Of a DNA stretch of 64,000 nucleotides, positions 53,840 through 63,877 are shown piece by piece. This stretch comes from Gigaspora rosea (Eukaryota > Glomeromycota > Glomeromycetes > Diversisporales > Gigasporaceae). Below the pieces are notes generated by a model, which was not told the origin of the DNA, ran no database searches, and worked only from the letters and a program-made list of their open reading frames with translations. The position numbers and the translations under genes were made by a program. Every line of letters begins with the position of its first letter. Within the stretch, counting starts at the first letter, position 1. The stretch covers positions 8,302-72,301 of the forward strand of contig QKWP01001672.1 of the NCBI GenBank assembly GCA_003550325.1, read 5' to 3'.

Positions 53840-55080
53840 GTGATGTTATATTAAATATGTTTACTATAGTAAAAACTTTTTTCTCATGTGTTTATGCATA
53901 AAAGAGAACTTTAGAAAGAAATACAGCTAGCTTTTTCTATATATAGTTATTCCGTCTTTTACGACCTTTAGGAATCTGATCACTGTTTCTGAAAAGCTAA
54001 GCCGGCAAAACCTGAAATTACAGATTTTCGCATATACATTTTTTTTGATCTTTTATCACAAAATATTTTATTATTATTAACATATTGTCATATAATTATT
54101 TTTTAGGTAGTTTCATGGTTTTAAGTCGTGGCTCTATGGTATTGGTCGTGGGAAGCTGTATCATAAAAAGTACTATACATGCAAGCATACATGGTACTAT
54201 ACTTAAATAAAAATCATGATCATAAGAATTTTGGTTTGTATTGTATTTTATACTAAGAAATATTGTCATGAATGATGCTACGCATAATTTGGTGCTCAAT
54301 TTGAAAATATAAACCCTACCAAAATCTACACATACTTTTTAAAAACTCTAAAGAGAAAGCCAACAAAAATTTTTAAAAATCATACATGAAATAGATCCGA
54401 ATTTTAGCATCATCGTGACAAATACAGTATTAATTTCTGTTTATTTTTTTTTCATAAGTTTATAACAGGAGGAAATGTACCTAATCCAAATTTAATTATA
54501 CACCTTGCGTGCAGCACATAAAAAAATCGTAAGTCATTTAAATGCCAATGTTACAAATATAATCCCTTACAGTTTGAATCGGGTACGTTTCCTCCTGTTT
54601 ATGTTTATGCGTAGAAGAGAGCTCTTCAAAAGGAATTACAGCCAACCTTCCTTGCCCTCCTATCTCTCCGAATGTGGCCTTTGACTCTTGTCCAAATATA
54701 TACTAGACTTCCAGAGATACAATTTTCTTATTGTTCTATAAATGCAAATTGTTAGAGTCTGGTTTATATGAATTGTATTTAGGAAAGTTTAACTATATTA
54801 CCTGTATGTATCTCTTTGAATATTTTACTATTAAATATTCTGTCGAATTGATGCAATTTCTCTTTATTTTGCATTATCGTTAATATATTATCATATGATT
54901 AATTTTTTAGGCAGTTCCATGATATTGGTCGTGGGAAACTGTATTAAAAAAAGTAACATACATGCAGATAGGCGTGCATAGTACTTGAACAAAAGTTGAG
55001 GCCATAAAAATTTTTTTATTTTGCATTTAACTTGGCTATAATATTACTATGAATTTGCTATGTAGTGAGATTTTAGTTAT
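53840..55080. repeat. Diverged direct duplication within the Tigger element
   Basis: Block 53880-54290 and block 54585-55060 share, in order, GTTTATGC(A/G)TA(A/G)AAGAGA, TACAGC(T/C)A, CATAT(A/G)ATTA..TTTTTAGG(T/C)AGTT(T/C)CATG, GTATTGGTCGTGGGAA(G/A)CTGTAT and ACATGCA. They diverge strongly, so the duplication is old. An ORF at 54096-54299 (minus) falls in copy 1 and is not conserved in copy 2, so I do not call it a gene. Confidence 0.6.
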
Positions 55081-55457
55081 TAAAGAATTAGAAAATTCTA
55101 TTACAGGGATCTATTTTGGAAAAGGTTAAAGCTGATCAGCACTTCTGGATATAACGACATCTGAATATACCGATAATTTTTGAAACTTCAAACCTTATAT
55201 ACTTAAAATGAAAATTTCTCGGGGTAAAAAAAATTTTTTAGATGTCAAAAAATAAATCGGAAGTCAAGAAAGACTTCGCACCAACAGCAGAGACCGTTAA
55301 TATTACACTTATATTAAAACTGGTGAGGGATTATATCCATCACAATTGAATCCAATATTAATTTAATTTGTGATTAATCACAGGCGAGAGGGATCGGGCA
55401 CTGTCTCTGCTGTACTTCGCACCTACAAAATTTTTGTCAAGTTGCATTACTTACTAG

Positions 55458-55737
55458 TAGGGATGGCAAAAATCATGATTTAAATCGATTTTTTTGATTT
55501 AAATTTATTTGCAAATGATTTAAAACATTTGACCTTTTATTACATAATCCAATTATTTATATTCAAATGCTGCAATCTTTAAATCCACAGAATCTCCAAT
55601 GTTCCATGACGTAATGCGCTAAAAGGTCTTAACTTTTTACAATGTACAATATTAAAAGATTTAAATCTGATTTAAATTGATTTAAAATAAATATTAGTGA
55701 TATATATCATCGTGATTTAAATTACGTGCCATCCCTA
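55458..55737. mobile_element. hAT-type MITE with 8-bp target duplication, nested in Tigger
   Basis: Starts TAGGGATGGCA and ends TGCCATCCCTA; flanked by CTTACTAG at 55450-55457 and 55738-55745. The subterminal ATGATTTAAATCGATTT and its complement also pair. 280 bp, no coding capacity. Confidence 0.92.
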
Positions 55738-56515
55738 CTTACTAGCTTGTTGATCTAAAATGATGCAAGAAATACGTAGTAAATTTCTTGTAACTTAGGG
55801 ATTCTCAAGCCTCAATCTGCTCATGATCGCAATCGTGCAAAACTATAATTATATTTAAATAAAGCTTTGATAACGAATATGCAAATTAAAGTTTGCACGA
55901 ACGTTATTCTCTGCGATTAGCTAATAAACGTGAGCCGGGATAAAAAAAGATGGTCTGCCATAAAATGTTTATAAATTGAAATGATTTTTCGCTAAGTAAA
56001 ATTTATTTTCTTTAGCACTTTTTGTCCCATTATTTAAGAACGCCCTTAATCTTTAAAAAACTTGCATTACAATCTGATTTGTAAATCCGTTATATCACGT
56101 GTTATTAGTTTAATTCTTATTGGCTAAGGATATCAACGGGGAATATTTACTATAAAAAAAAAATTATCTATGTTGATAGTAATATTAACAGAAGATTATA
56201 ATAAAGTTGATATATGCGGAAGAATTTTTATATAGGGAAATTTATGCTATAGGTGGAGTTGATATTAACGGAAAGTTGATATTAATGAGGTTGATATTAA
56301 CGAGGGTGACCTGTAGTTATTTTATATACGCTGCATATTCAGGTCTTTTAAAGTCACGAGAATTTACTTAACTGAAATCTGATAAATTGACTTGACTCGC
56401 TCGTCCTTTTTTTTATGATTCTTCTAGGTAATATTTTAGAAAACTCTCGTGCACAGAATTTAATTAGTGTACTGAAAATAACAAATTAAAAGATTACATA
56501 TTTTTTCTATAAAGA

Positions 56516-57163
56516 ATGTTTTCTCCTGCCACACGTTTATCGGATGAAGTCCTCTTAGAAATTTTTGAAAGTCTAAAGAATTATTCCAAAAACTTATTTT
56601 TATGCCTTCTTGTAAACCATCAATAGTGTATAATTATTGTACCGATATTATGGAGAAGGCCTTGTTTTGATGATAAAAGGGTCATCAAAATATGTCTTTT
56701 AGATTTAAATGCCGATAAACAAGTGAAGTTGATTCCGTTTAAAATTGGCCTTCCAAAAAAGACCTCGACGCTATTATTTAATTATGCAAAATATATCCGA
56801 TATATCGGTCAGGATTTGAACAAGGGTGTGTTGGATTTTTTTGAAGATTACAATATAGAATGCTATCTAGTAACAGCAGTTAAAAATTCTTTGATTTCAA
56901 TGTTTCTACGAAAAAGTGTGAAGCTTAAAACTATAAGTTATGTTTCCCTTAATTATTTCAGTTGGAAAGCAATAGCAGATGCTCTCTGTGAAAATTGCAA
57001 CTTAACTTCATTAGATATTTCATCCAATCAGCTAGGCTTTGATGGAGCAATAACATTAGCAAATGCACTTTGTAAAAATGAAAAATTAACTTTACAATTG
57101 AGAGTACAGTACTCAAAAATATTTATTAGAATATTGCAAATCTTAATCTTGCATTTAACCTAA
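56516..57163 (+). pseudogene. F-box/LRR protein, broken
   Basis: From ATG 56516 the frame reads MFSPATRLSDEVLLEIFESL ... LFLCLLVNHQ, stop (TAG 56624-56626, where family members have tryptophan), CIIIVPILWRRPCFDD. This is an F-box (L-S-x-E-x-L-x-x-I-F, then L-x-x-x-x-L-V-N-(R/H)-x-W, then P-x-L-W-R-x-P). About 110 residues on, LRR units follow (AIADALCENCNLTSLDISSN and FDGAITLANALCKNEKL). The frame then leaves the repeat and ends at 57163. F-box proteins are substrate receptors of SCF ubiquitin ligases. The stop and the truncated LRR make this copy non-functional. The isolated LRR at 5.0 kb is its closest relative in the window. Confidence 0.75.
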
Positions 57164-57390
57164 AAACCAATTTGCCTTATAACTTATATATCTTATTATA
57201 AACTTAAAATATATATATATACTGGATGCTAGTTTTCCTATATATAAATATTGCAGATCCTATATATTTTTAAACTTGTTTTTTAAAAATTTGCCTTTAT
57301 CTTTTTATATTAAATACAAAAATATATACTGTTATTTTGTTGCAGAACCAGTTTTTTTTACTAATAAAGTTATACCATTTTCTAGTTAAA
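57158..57390 (+). repeat. Dispersed repeat, related to 49497-49760
   Basis: See 49497-49760. It begins right at the point where the F-box/LRR reading frame loses its repeats, so it may be what truncated that gene. Confidence 0.7.
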
Positions 57391-57749
57391 TATAAAGTAA
57401 ATTATATATAATATATATTATATAAAGTTCTAACTTATTTGTCTTGCTTACATAAGAATCCTATAATGCGATAATTGTTGAAAATCTATATACACATTTA
57501 TCTTGTTTGCACGAGAAATTATTTGAACAGAAAATTTCATTAAATTGACATCTTTCGTTACCTTTATGCTTTATCTTTTTACAGCAAGAAAGATAATTCT
57601 CTGAAAACCTAGATAATTTTGTTTTTTTTCGAGAAAAATGTGCGAAATAGAAATTAATTAGAAAATCAGATCATAATGAGTTTCGGTGAGAACATAACTG
57701 AATAATTTTTAGACAATTAATAAATTATATTCAATAATTTCATAAACTA

Positions 57750-58390
57750 ATGCAAAATGTGGTAGTAGAAACATATTTCGATCAGTTAACTGCTGAAATC
57801 TTTGTTTTGAAAGAAAAATTAGAAATGATCACAGTTGAAAACGTCAATTTAGATAAAGAATTAAAACATTCAACAGAGTAAATATAATTCTTTGCTATCT
57901 TGTCAATATTCTCATTTAAATTTAAACTAAAAGTATGAATGTGTACAATAGAAAACATAATGAAATTATGAGATTATATAGTATAATTTTTTGATTGATG
58001 TTTGTAAAGGTATATTAATGAAAATAATTTATATCTATTCTTTTGGAAAGCTTCTTTTTACAAACAAGCGATTGAAGATTTGAACCGTAAAAATGCATTG
58101 ATCCAAGAATGTATGAAATTACATTAAATTAATATTATTAGTTCTCTAAAATAAATGCTAATAAAATTACTTTATTTCTAGATGCGATTAATTTTATAAA
58201 ACAGGACAGCGAAATTATTTTTCTCAAACAAACCTGTAAATATCTACAAGAAGAGTTGAATAAGAAAGATTTGGCAACCTCCAATAACTTAGATGAAAAA
58301 ACACTCAATAGGTTGAATATGAAAGATTTAGCAACTTCCAATAACTTAGATAAACAGACACTCAATACTTTGTATAAGATCGGATTATAA
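57750..58390 (+). CDS. Small coiled-coil protein with internal 22-residue repeat
   Basis: Exon 1 from ATG 57750 (MQNVVVETYFDQLTAEIFVL; KEKLEMITVENVNLDKELKH) ends at a GTAAAT donor near 57877. A middle exon ending at 58110 encodes AIEDLNRKNALIQE, but its acceptor could not be fixed in phase. The last exon, 58182-58390, encodes FIKQDSEIIFLKQTCKYLQE and two tandem copies of L-N-x-K-D-L-A-T-S-N-N-L-D-x-x-T, then ends TLYKIGL. Heptad-rich throughout. No domain recognised. A second, decayed version of the last exon lies 0.8 kb downstream. Confidence 0.55.
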
Positions 58391-58981
58391 GAAAACCAAT
58401 TCAGATTCTCATGGTAGTGATTAAATTTCTTGTATATAAAAATGATATCGATTATATTCGTGCAAATCTTGTTTGAATTATATATATTTTTTGATGTTTA
58501 ATTTTGTTTGGAAATTTACTTTAATTTACTTAATTTGCTTGAATTAAGTTTAATTCGGCCAAAATTTGACTAGAGTTGTTATAACTAGTTGGTGGCCAAA
58601 TCATATGCAATTTCTACTAGCATTAACATCAATTTGACACAGTTTTTTTTTTTTGAGCTTACCGGTATACATATAAAGCAACCTAATTCCACCAAAGTTA
58701 TGTTTACTTGAATTACGAATTTATTCAGGCAAAATTGTTTACAGGAGCAACGAATTAAAATTATGTTTACCAGAGTTATGAGTTCTACCAAAATTATCTT
58801 TACTATTATTATGTTTATTACCAGAGCCTTTATTATAATTACGATTTAATAGAGATCCAAATTTTTTTTCAGTCTTATTATTTCGTTAATTTATACCATA
58901 ATTTTGCCTTAATTTATATTTCAATTTACCAAGAATTATATCTGGAATTTTACTTTGCAATTGTACCTAAAAAAATGCTAA

Positions 58982-59126
58982 TAAAATTACTTTATCTATA
59001 GATGCCAATTATTTTATAAAACAGGACAACCAAATTATTTCTCTCGAACAAAATTGTAAATATTTACAAGCAAAGTTGGATGGTAAAAATTTGGCTACCC
59101 GCAATAACTTGATGAAGAGACCATGA
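58982..59126 (+). pseudogene. Decayed second copy of the coiled-coil gene's last exon
   Basis: AAATGCTAATAAAATTACTTTAT, the acceptor and the first bases are shared with 58154-58182. The reading FIKQDNQIISLEQNCKYLQA and GKNLATRNNL parallels the exon at 58182-58390. It lacks the tandem 22-residue repeat and loses frame at NNL. It could also be an alternative exon, but it has no downstream partner. Confidence 0.65.
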
Positions 59127-60016
59127 TTTTGTGTAGAAATCCTCTTGGTTTTTCTTTTTCACTTTATTTCATCCTCTATTTTTCTTTTTTTTTCTTTTTC
59201 TTTTTTTTTGCTTCAATCGACTTTTTTAGAGGTAATAAAACTATTTCAATTTTAGCATTTTAAAAGCAATAAAATTTTAGAGTACTAGAAATCACATGAC
59301 ATTCTGACTGGTTGTGAATTTTAAAAACCTTTGAATTTTAAAAACCTTTAATAGTACGCGCGTTAGATGGATAGCATTGTCAGTACTAGCACATGATAAA
59401 TTTCGTATCCAATATGTAAAGTTATCCCCAGTCAGGGACACAGAAATATTATTTTGATTTAAAGCAAAAGTTTCATTCGATTTTTGTAAAAATTTCGATT
59501 TATTTCGATTTGATCAGCATTAAGAAAAAAATAATAATAATCCCGGCTGAAATTAAAATGCTAAAAATTATAATCAAATTATTTTATATCACATGATACA
59601 AATTTTATAGCAAAAATTTCGACATGTTCCTGAAACACAATTTTTATCGAATATCACATTATAGCTATTTTAATTCACCAATCACTTTGTGTATTTATTT
59701 GTGATTTATTAGTGTCTTTAAAAATTCATAGGCCAATACACATATGAATTAATCGGTGTAGGGCGTTCTAAGTGAAAATGTTCTACGTCCCAAAACCCTT
59801 AATTCTAACCCTAATGTGAAAAATTTTGCGTTAAAAATTTTATATATGATATAAAACTTAGAAAAATCTATAAACATAATAAAAAAATATGTATGATAAA
59901 AATAAACATATTTTGACATGATCACGTGTTGATCTGCACACATTTGTTTACATTATAATCAAAAACAAACCCCCAAACAAACACAACAACTTTTTTCTTG
60001 CTGAATACTTATTGAA
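59127..60016. other. Intergenic DNA
   Basis: T/C-rich tract at 59150-59215, otherwise unremarkable. An open frame at 59749-59943 (minus) is low-complexity and not supported. The last 60 bases (AACAAACCCCCAAACAAACA) are a C/A-rich leader-like stretch directly before an ATG at 60017. Confidence 0.5.
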
Positions 60017-60490
60017 ATGGATAAAAAGTTTTTACTCAAGTGTTTTCTGACTTATTTCAAATCCTGTGAAAAGGAACTCCCAAGACTCTATGACTTTCTT
60101 ATTTGTGTTCAAATAAATTCAGATAATAAAGTTGCATCTTGTCACAAAACATTAATCTATAAAGTATTTTTTACACAAATTAGAAATATTGCATACCTAA
60201 GTAAGTTTCATTACTGGATTGTTAAATTGATTTGTTATTATTCAAGAGTAAAAATATTATCTATATAATAGATCAGCAACCAAACGAAATAAAAATTCTA
60301 TAAGCTTATCGGGCCAACCATTTAGTTGAATGTTCTCATCTATCAGTTATTGATGTTCCTGTAGTACTGGCCCTGTCTGCGTTAGAGAGGGCCTTTCTGT
60401 ATTAAAATACTAGAAAGCGTGCATCTAGAAAGTTGGTGAATAGGATCTACTTTAGCATTGATCATGTAACCGTTGACTATTCCAGCCATG
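60017..60490 (+). pseudogene. Unknown gene, probably broken
   Basis: The first block, 60017-60268, begins MDKKFLLKCFLTYFKSCEKE and is open for 83 codons. A second coding-like block at about 60300-60502 reads AYRANHLVECSHLSVIDVPV, VLALSALERAFLY, stop, NTRKRASRKLVNRIYFSIDH. The two blocks do not join in one frame without an intron I can place. The A/C-rich leader before 60017 is typical of a promoter-proximal 5' UTR. No family recognised. Confidence 0.35.
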
Positions 60491-61157
60491 TTCTTTGTTA
60501 GTTAATAATAATGTCGCAAGTATTTTATTAATAAATTTTAATTTCAAAACATGTTGGAGACAGAATAGTATTGACTTATCGGATTCACATATTTGGCTTC
60601 GAAAATAAGATAATACCAATAGAGTGATTCATAATTAACTACGTCGAAAATATGTGAAGTACAAAATGTCTAAGATTTTGAAATTGGAGTTATCTGAAGA
60701 AAATACAGTAACCTTTTTTGATGATACAGTATGTACTACAAATTATCGCTTAAAGTTTTTAAAATTCTTAAGTAATATTACCCAAAATGCTACTAAAAAA
60801 AAAAAAAAGAACTACACCATTCATTAGATACAAGAAAATAGAAATTGTAATTTTATCATATCACATTTATTATAAATATTTGTTCTTTTATTAAAAGATT
60901 TTTGGAATAGAATTGTTACAATAAATAATGAAGAAGTAATAAATAAACAAAATTGACTAAATAATAGTTTAAAACTAGTATTCAATGTTGAATAACTCAA
61001 TTGCTATGAAAATTTCACTAACAATTCTAACTATCAACTCTAGTTATCTCGTACCAAAAAATTCCCGTAATAAAGTGAAAAAGTGGTTGAGCCTCGTTAT
61101 CTAACCAGACTTGTAAATATTTAAATTGTTGCTATAAAGTTCATTTTGAAAGAGTTA

Positions 61158-61496
61158 CTTTGCTAAAATCATTTTTGCAATAGTGACAAAATATTCTCGA
61201 TCTAGTGTATATTATTAATAATATAATTCGCCAAGAGGAAATTTTCATAGCAAATCGCAAATTTAGGCAGATTTAGTTTCTTACTAGCACTTTAACGAGG
61301 CTTTAACACGTTTTTTGACAAGTATGAACAATTAGATACTTCATCAAAAAACCTTGTTAATGGTGCTAGTAATAAACTAAATCTGCCTAAATTTGCAATT
61401 AGTTATTAAAACTTCCTCTTGAAGACCTATATTATTAATATACACTAGATCGAGAATATTTTATCGCTATCGCAAAAATGAACGATTTTAGCAAAG
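61158..61496. mobile_element. TA-flanked fold-back MITE, 339 bp
   Basis: CTTTGCTAAAATCATTTTTG at the left and CGATTTTAGCAAAG at the right are the ends of arms about 140 bp long (for example TATTCTCGATCTAGTGTATA against TACACTAGATCGAGAATA, and TTTAGGCAGATTTAGTTTCT against its complement). The loop is about 60 bp. TA stands at 61156-61157 and 61497-61498, as for Tc1/mariner-type elements. Confidence 0.85.
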
Positions 61497-61794
61497 TATT
61501 TAATAGCAAAACCCATATAACCTTAATCTGAATAATAGTTTCCACAGGTCACAAATATTTCTGATATTCGATGAAATAGAACATATTGTAGTAGAAGATA
61601 AGCGCATGTTTCTTAAACTACAGAATTAAACTAATTATCAGATCTAGTCAATTTGATTTCGCAGAATATAAATTTCAGTGTTCGAGTTTTGGTGATGAAT
61701 AATTTTTTTTTTAAAAAATGAAAAGATGATAATAATTTGAATAATTTGAAATAATGCCCTAAACTATTTTAACCTTTGTTCATCAATGTTTCTT

Positions 61795-62271
61795 TTATAA
61801 AAAATACAAAATTTTTATCCAATGTTTGTTTTTTTCATGCCAATTTTCTTTTTTCTTAATAACTTTTCTAAAGGTTTCATCACCAATTATATTCCTTTGA
61901 TTGATATAGAATAATCCAAGGTTGATTGCTTGTATTTTAATTTCTTTTAAACAAGCATTATGATTAAAGTGATGAAAATTATCGAATAGATTTGCTAAAT
62001 TTTTTCGTTGTAAATCATTTATCTCCAGATTATTATTACATAGTGGATCTATATCTTTCTTTAAATAGCAATTAAATAATTCAACTAAGATTTTTTTTTG
62101 TTTATCCTTAATTGTGAAATTATGAAAGTGTTCTATCGAAAGACTTAATCTTTTTATGTCATCCTTAAGATTACTTAAGGATTCTATCTGAAGTTCATCT
62201 ATATCTTCATTTAGTTGATCTTTAACTAATGATTTATCGACATCCTCACTATGTGTAAAATAATAAAGCAT
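61795..62271 (-). CDS. Orphan helical protein, 158 aa
   Basis: ATG at 62271 (MLYYFTHSEDVDKSLVKDQL). The upstream frame is open a little further (SKNCEKTFYFAIF), so the first residues may continue a membrane helix from an earlier exon. The body is helical and charged (LSNLKDDIKRLSLSIEHF; NLFDNFHHFNHNACLKEIK) with a basic C-terminus (VIKKKENWHEKNKHWIKIL). No family recognised. The hydrophobic ORF 0.2 kb upstream on the same strand may be its N-terminal exon. Confidence 0.5.
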   Translation of the reverse strand: MLYYFTHSEDVDKSLVKDQLNEDIDELQIESLSNLKDDIKRLSLSIEHFHNFTIKDKQKKILVELFNCYLKKDIDPLCNNNLEINDLQRKNLANLFDNFHHFNHNACLKEIKIQAINLGLFYINQRNIIGDETFRKVIKKKENWHEKNKHWIKILYFL

Positions 62272-62502
62272 TAAGAATATTGCAAAGTAAAAAGTTTTTT
62301 CACAATTTTTAGATTTAAATTAGTTAAAATTTTTTTATTTTAAATAAAAAAGAGGAAATTGTAGTATTAAAGTAAGAAAGAGGCAAAAATTCAGAATTAA
62401 AAAAGACTTTGTTTCTAGATAAATAAAATTTGAAGATATTCTCAATAAAGATAGGTTGAATTGATTTTCGTTCTGATGAACGTCTACTTTTCATTGTACT
62501 AT

Positions 62503-62775
62503 CTAAGCAAATAGATTTGGATTTGTAAATAGTACTTGTAAATAATACGGAAAATCTGACAACAAGACCAGAAACAGCAAGAAAGTTGGAATCGGAATCA
62601 TATTCAAAATTAATATCAAGGATGCAAAAATCAAAATAGCAATAATCAAAGAAGTCAAAAAAATTAAAGTCAGAAAAATTGTATAAAAAATTTTTAGCAA
62701 AAGAAAATATGCAATTCTTAGCAATAATGCTAAGAGCTTTTTACTTGACATTTTGTAATTGTAATTTTTAGTCAA
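62503..62775 (-). CDS. Small hydrophobic protein or N-terminal exon, 90 aa
   Basis: MTKNYNYKMSSKKLLALLLR followed by two long hydrophobic stretches (IFYTIFLTLIFLTSLIIAIL; LLFLVLLSDFPYYLQVLF). The internal ATG at MSSKKLL is an alternative start. Two to three membrane spans likely. It could be a stand-alone membrane peptide or, because the downstream ORF at 61795-62271 starts with an aromatic/hydrophobic segment, its first exon; I could not find a phase-consistent join. Confidence 0.4.
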   Translation of the reverse strand: MTKNYNYKMSSKKLLALLLRIAYFLLLKIFYTIFLTLIFLTSLIIAILIFASLILILNMIPIPTFLLFLVLLSDFPYYLQVLFTNPNLFA

Positions 62776-62828
62776 TTCTGAAAGCTGGATTTTTACATGG
62801 TTCTTTTAACCCATTTTTTCGTAAATGA

Positions 62829-63757
62829 ACTTGTTCAAATAAGGAAATAATTAAAACAATTTTGTTTTAATTTATGCTATCTTTGCCATGGGTATTCATA
62901 TTACCTATTTTACAAAACATTAAAAAGAAACTTCGAGTTGTGTATGATGTACATATATAATGCTGATCTGTTACAATTTATACGCATTAAAACATATCAG
63001 ATGTAATTCTTTTCAATTCTTTGCATGCTATTGAAAAAGGCTTTGTTTGATGATTTATTCAAATAAGGATAACTAATCATATTTATGAAATTTATGTTGT
63101 CTTTGCTATGGTTATTTGTATTACCTTATTTTTACAAAGCATTAAATGAAACTCCGAGTTCCATTTTAAAATATATATAGCATATAATGTAATTTTTTGT
63201 CTTTAAAAAATATTGAAAATGACCGTTCATAATAAATTAGATTCTTTAATATTTTTTTTGTCATATATTAAATATGCAANCATATTTATGAAATTTATGT
63301 TGTCTTTGCTATGGTTATTTGTATTACCTTATTTTTACAAAGCATTAAATGAAACTCCGAGTTATGTATGATACTGCATTTTATGATAGTGTTGATCGGT
63401 ACGCATGTTAAAATACTGATATAAACAAAGTTTATTCATTCACTATTTCAAAAAACTTTGTTTTATCGTAAATGAACTTATTCAAATAAAGAGAAGATAA
63501 TTAATTAATATTTGACTTAATTTATGCTATCTTTAGGCGGTTACCTATTTTACAAATAAAATGAAACTTCAAGATTAGTACAGCTATTATAATATCAATT
63601 TATAATATAAATGCTGATCTGTTACTCAATTGTACGTTCCATTTTAAAATATATAAAGCATAATGTAATTTTTTGTCTTTAAAAAATATTGAAAATGACC
63701 GTTCATAATAAATTAGATTCTTTAATATTTTTTTTGTCATATATTAAATATGCAAGA
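62829..63757 (+). repeat. Tandemly repeated segment with a single-N join
   Basis: The words AAATGAACTT(G/A)TTCAAATAA, TTTATG(C/T)T(A/G)TCTTTG, ATTACCTTATTTTTACAAA and ATGAAACT(C/T)CGAGTT recur at about 62829-62940, 63050-63160, 63281-63365 and 63471-63560. A promoter-plus-ORF block (63166-63279) is repeated at 63641-63755. N at 63280. Confidence 0.75.
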
Positions 63758-63877
63758 AAAACTCTCGTGAATTTGTGTACTTGCCGAAATATTCTTATTT
63801 TTTTATTAATTCTTGAGGTTATAATAATCTGGTCATATGTATATTTTTGGCTTTCTCCCGAAGGGTACAATACATAG
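63695..63877 (+). CDS. Small membrane peptide, 60 aa
   Basis: ATG 63695: MTVHNKLDSLIFFLSYIKYA, a basic turn, then a single strong membrane span (ILIFLLILEVIIIWSYVYFW) and a short polar tail. A truncated, identical start of the same ORF stands at 63217-63279 and is cut by the N. Composition is sensible but length is short; function unknown. Confidence 0.35.
   Translation: MTVHNKLDSLIFFLSYIKYARKTLVNLCTCRNILIFLLILEVIIIWSYVYFWLSPEGYNT

Larger units (their letters stand above)
49806..56313 (-). mobile_element. Tigger/pogo-type DNA transposon, 6.5 kb with nested insertions
   Basis: The left end CAGGTCACCCTCGTTAATAT and the right end, its exact complement, form perfect terminal inverted repeats of 26 bp. 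The element is flanked by TA at 49804-49805 and TA at 56314-56315, the Tc1/mariner target. Just inside the left end GGTTGATATATGCAGGGGTT and inside the right end three copies of GTTGATATTAA repeat the terminal word. It encodes a minus-strand transposase at 51038-53605. It is much longer than a usual 2-3 kb Tigger because of a fold-back element (52.6-52.9 kb), a hAT MITE (55.46-55.74 kb), a diverged duplication at 53.8-55.1 kb and an A/T tract. I know of no cargo gene inside. Confidence 0.9.

Noticed and set aside
54096-54299. 67-codon minus-strand ORF with hydrophobic segment
   Set aside because: It sits in a diverged duplication within the transposon, and the second copy does not keep the frame.
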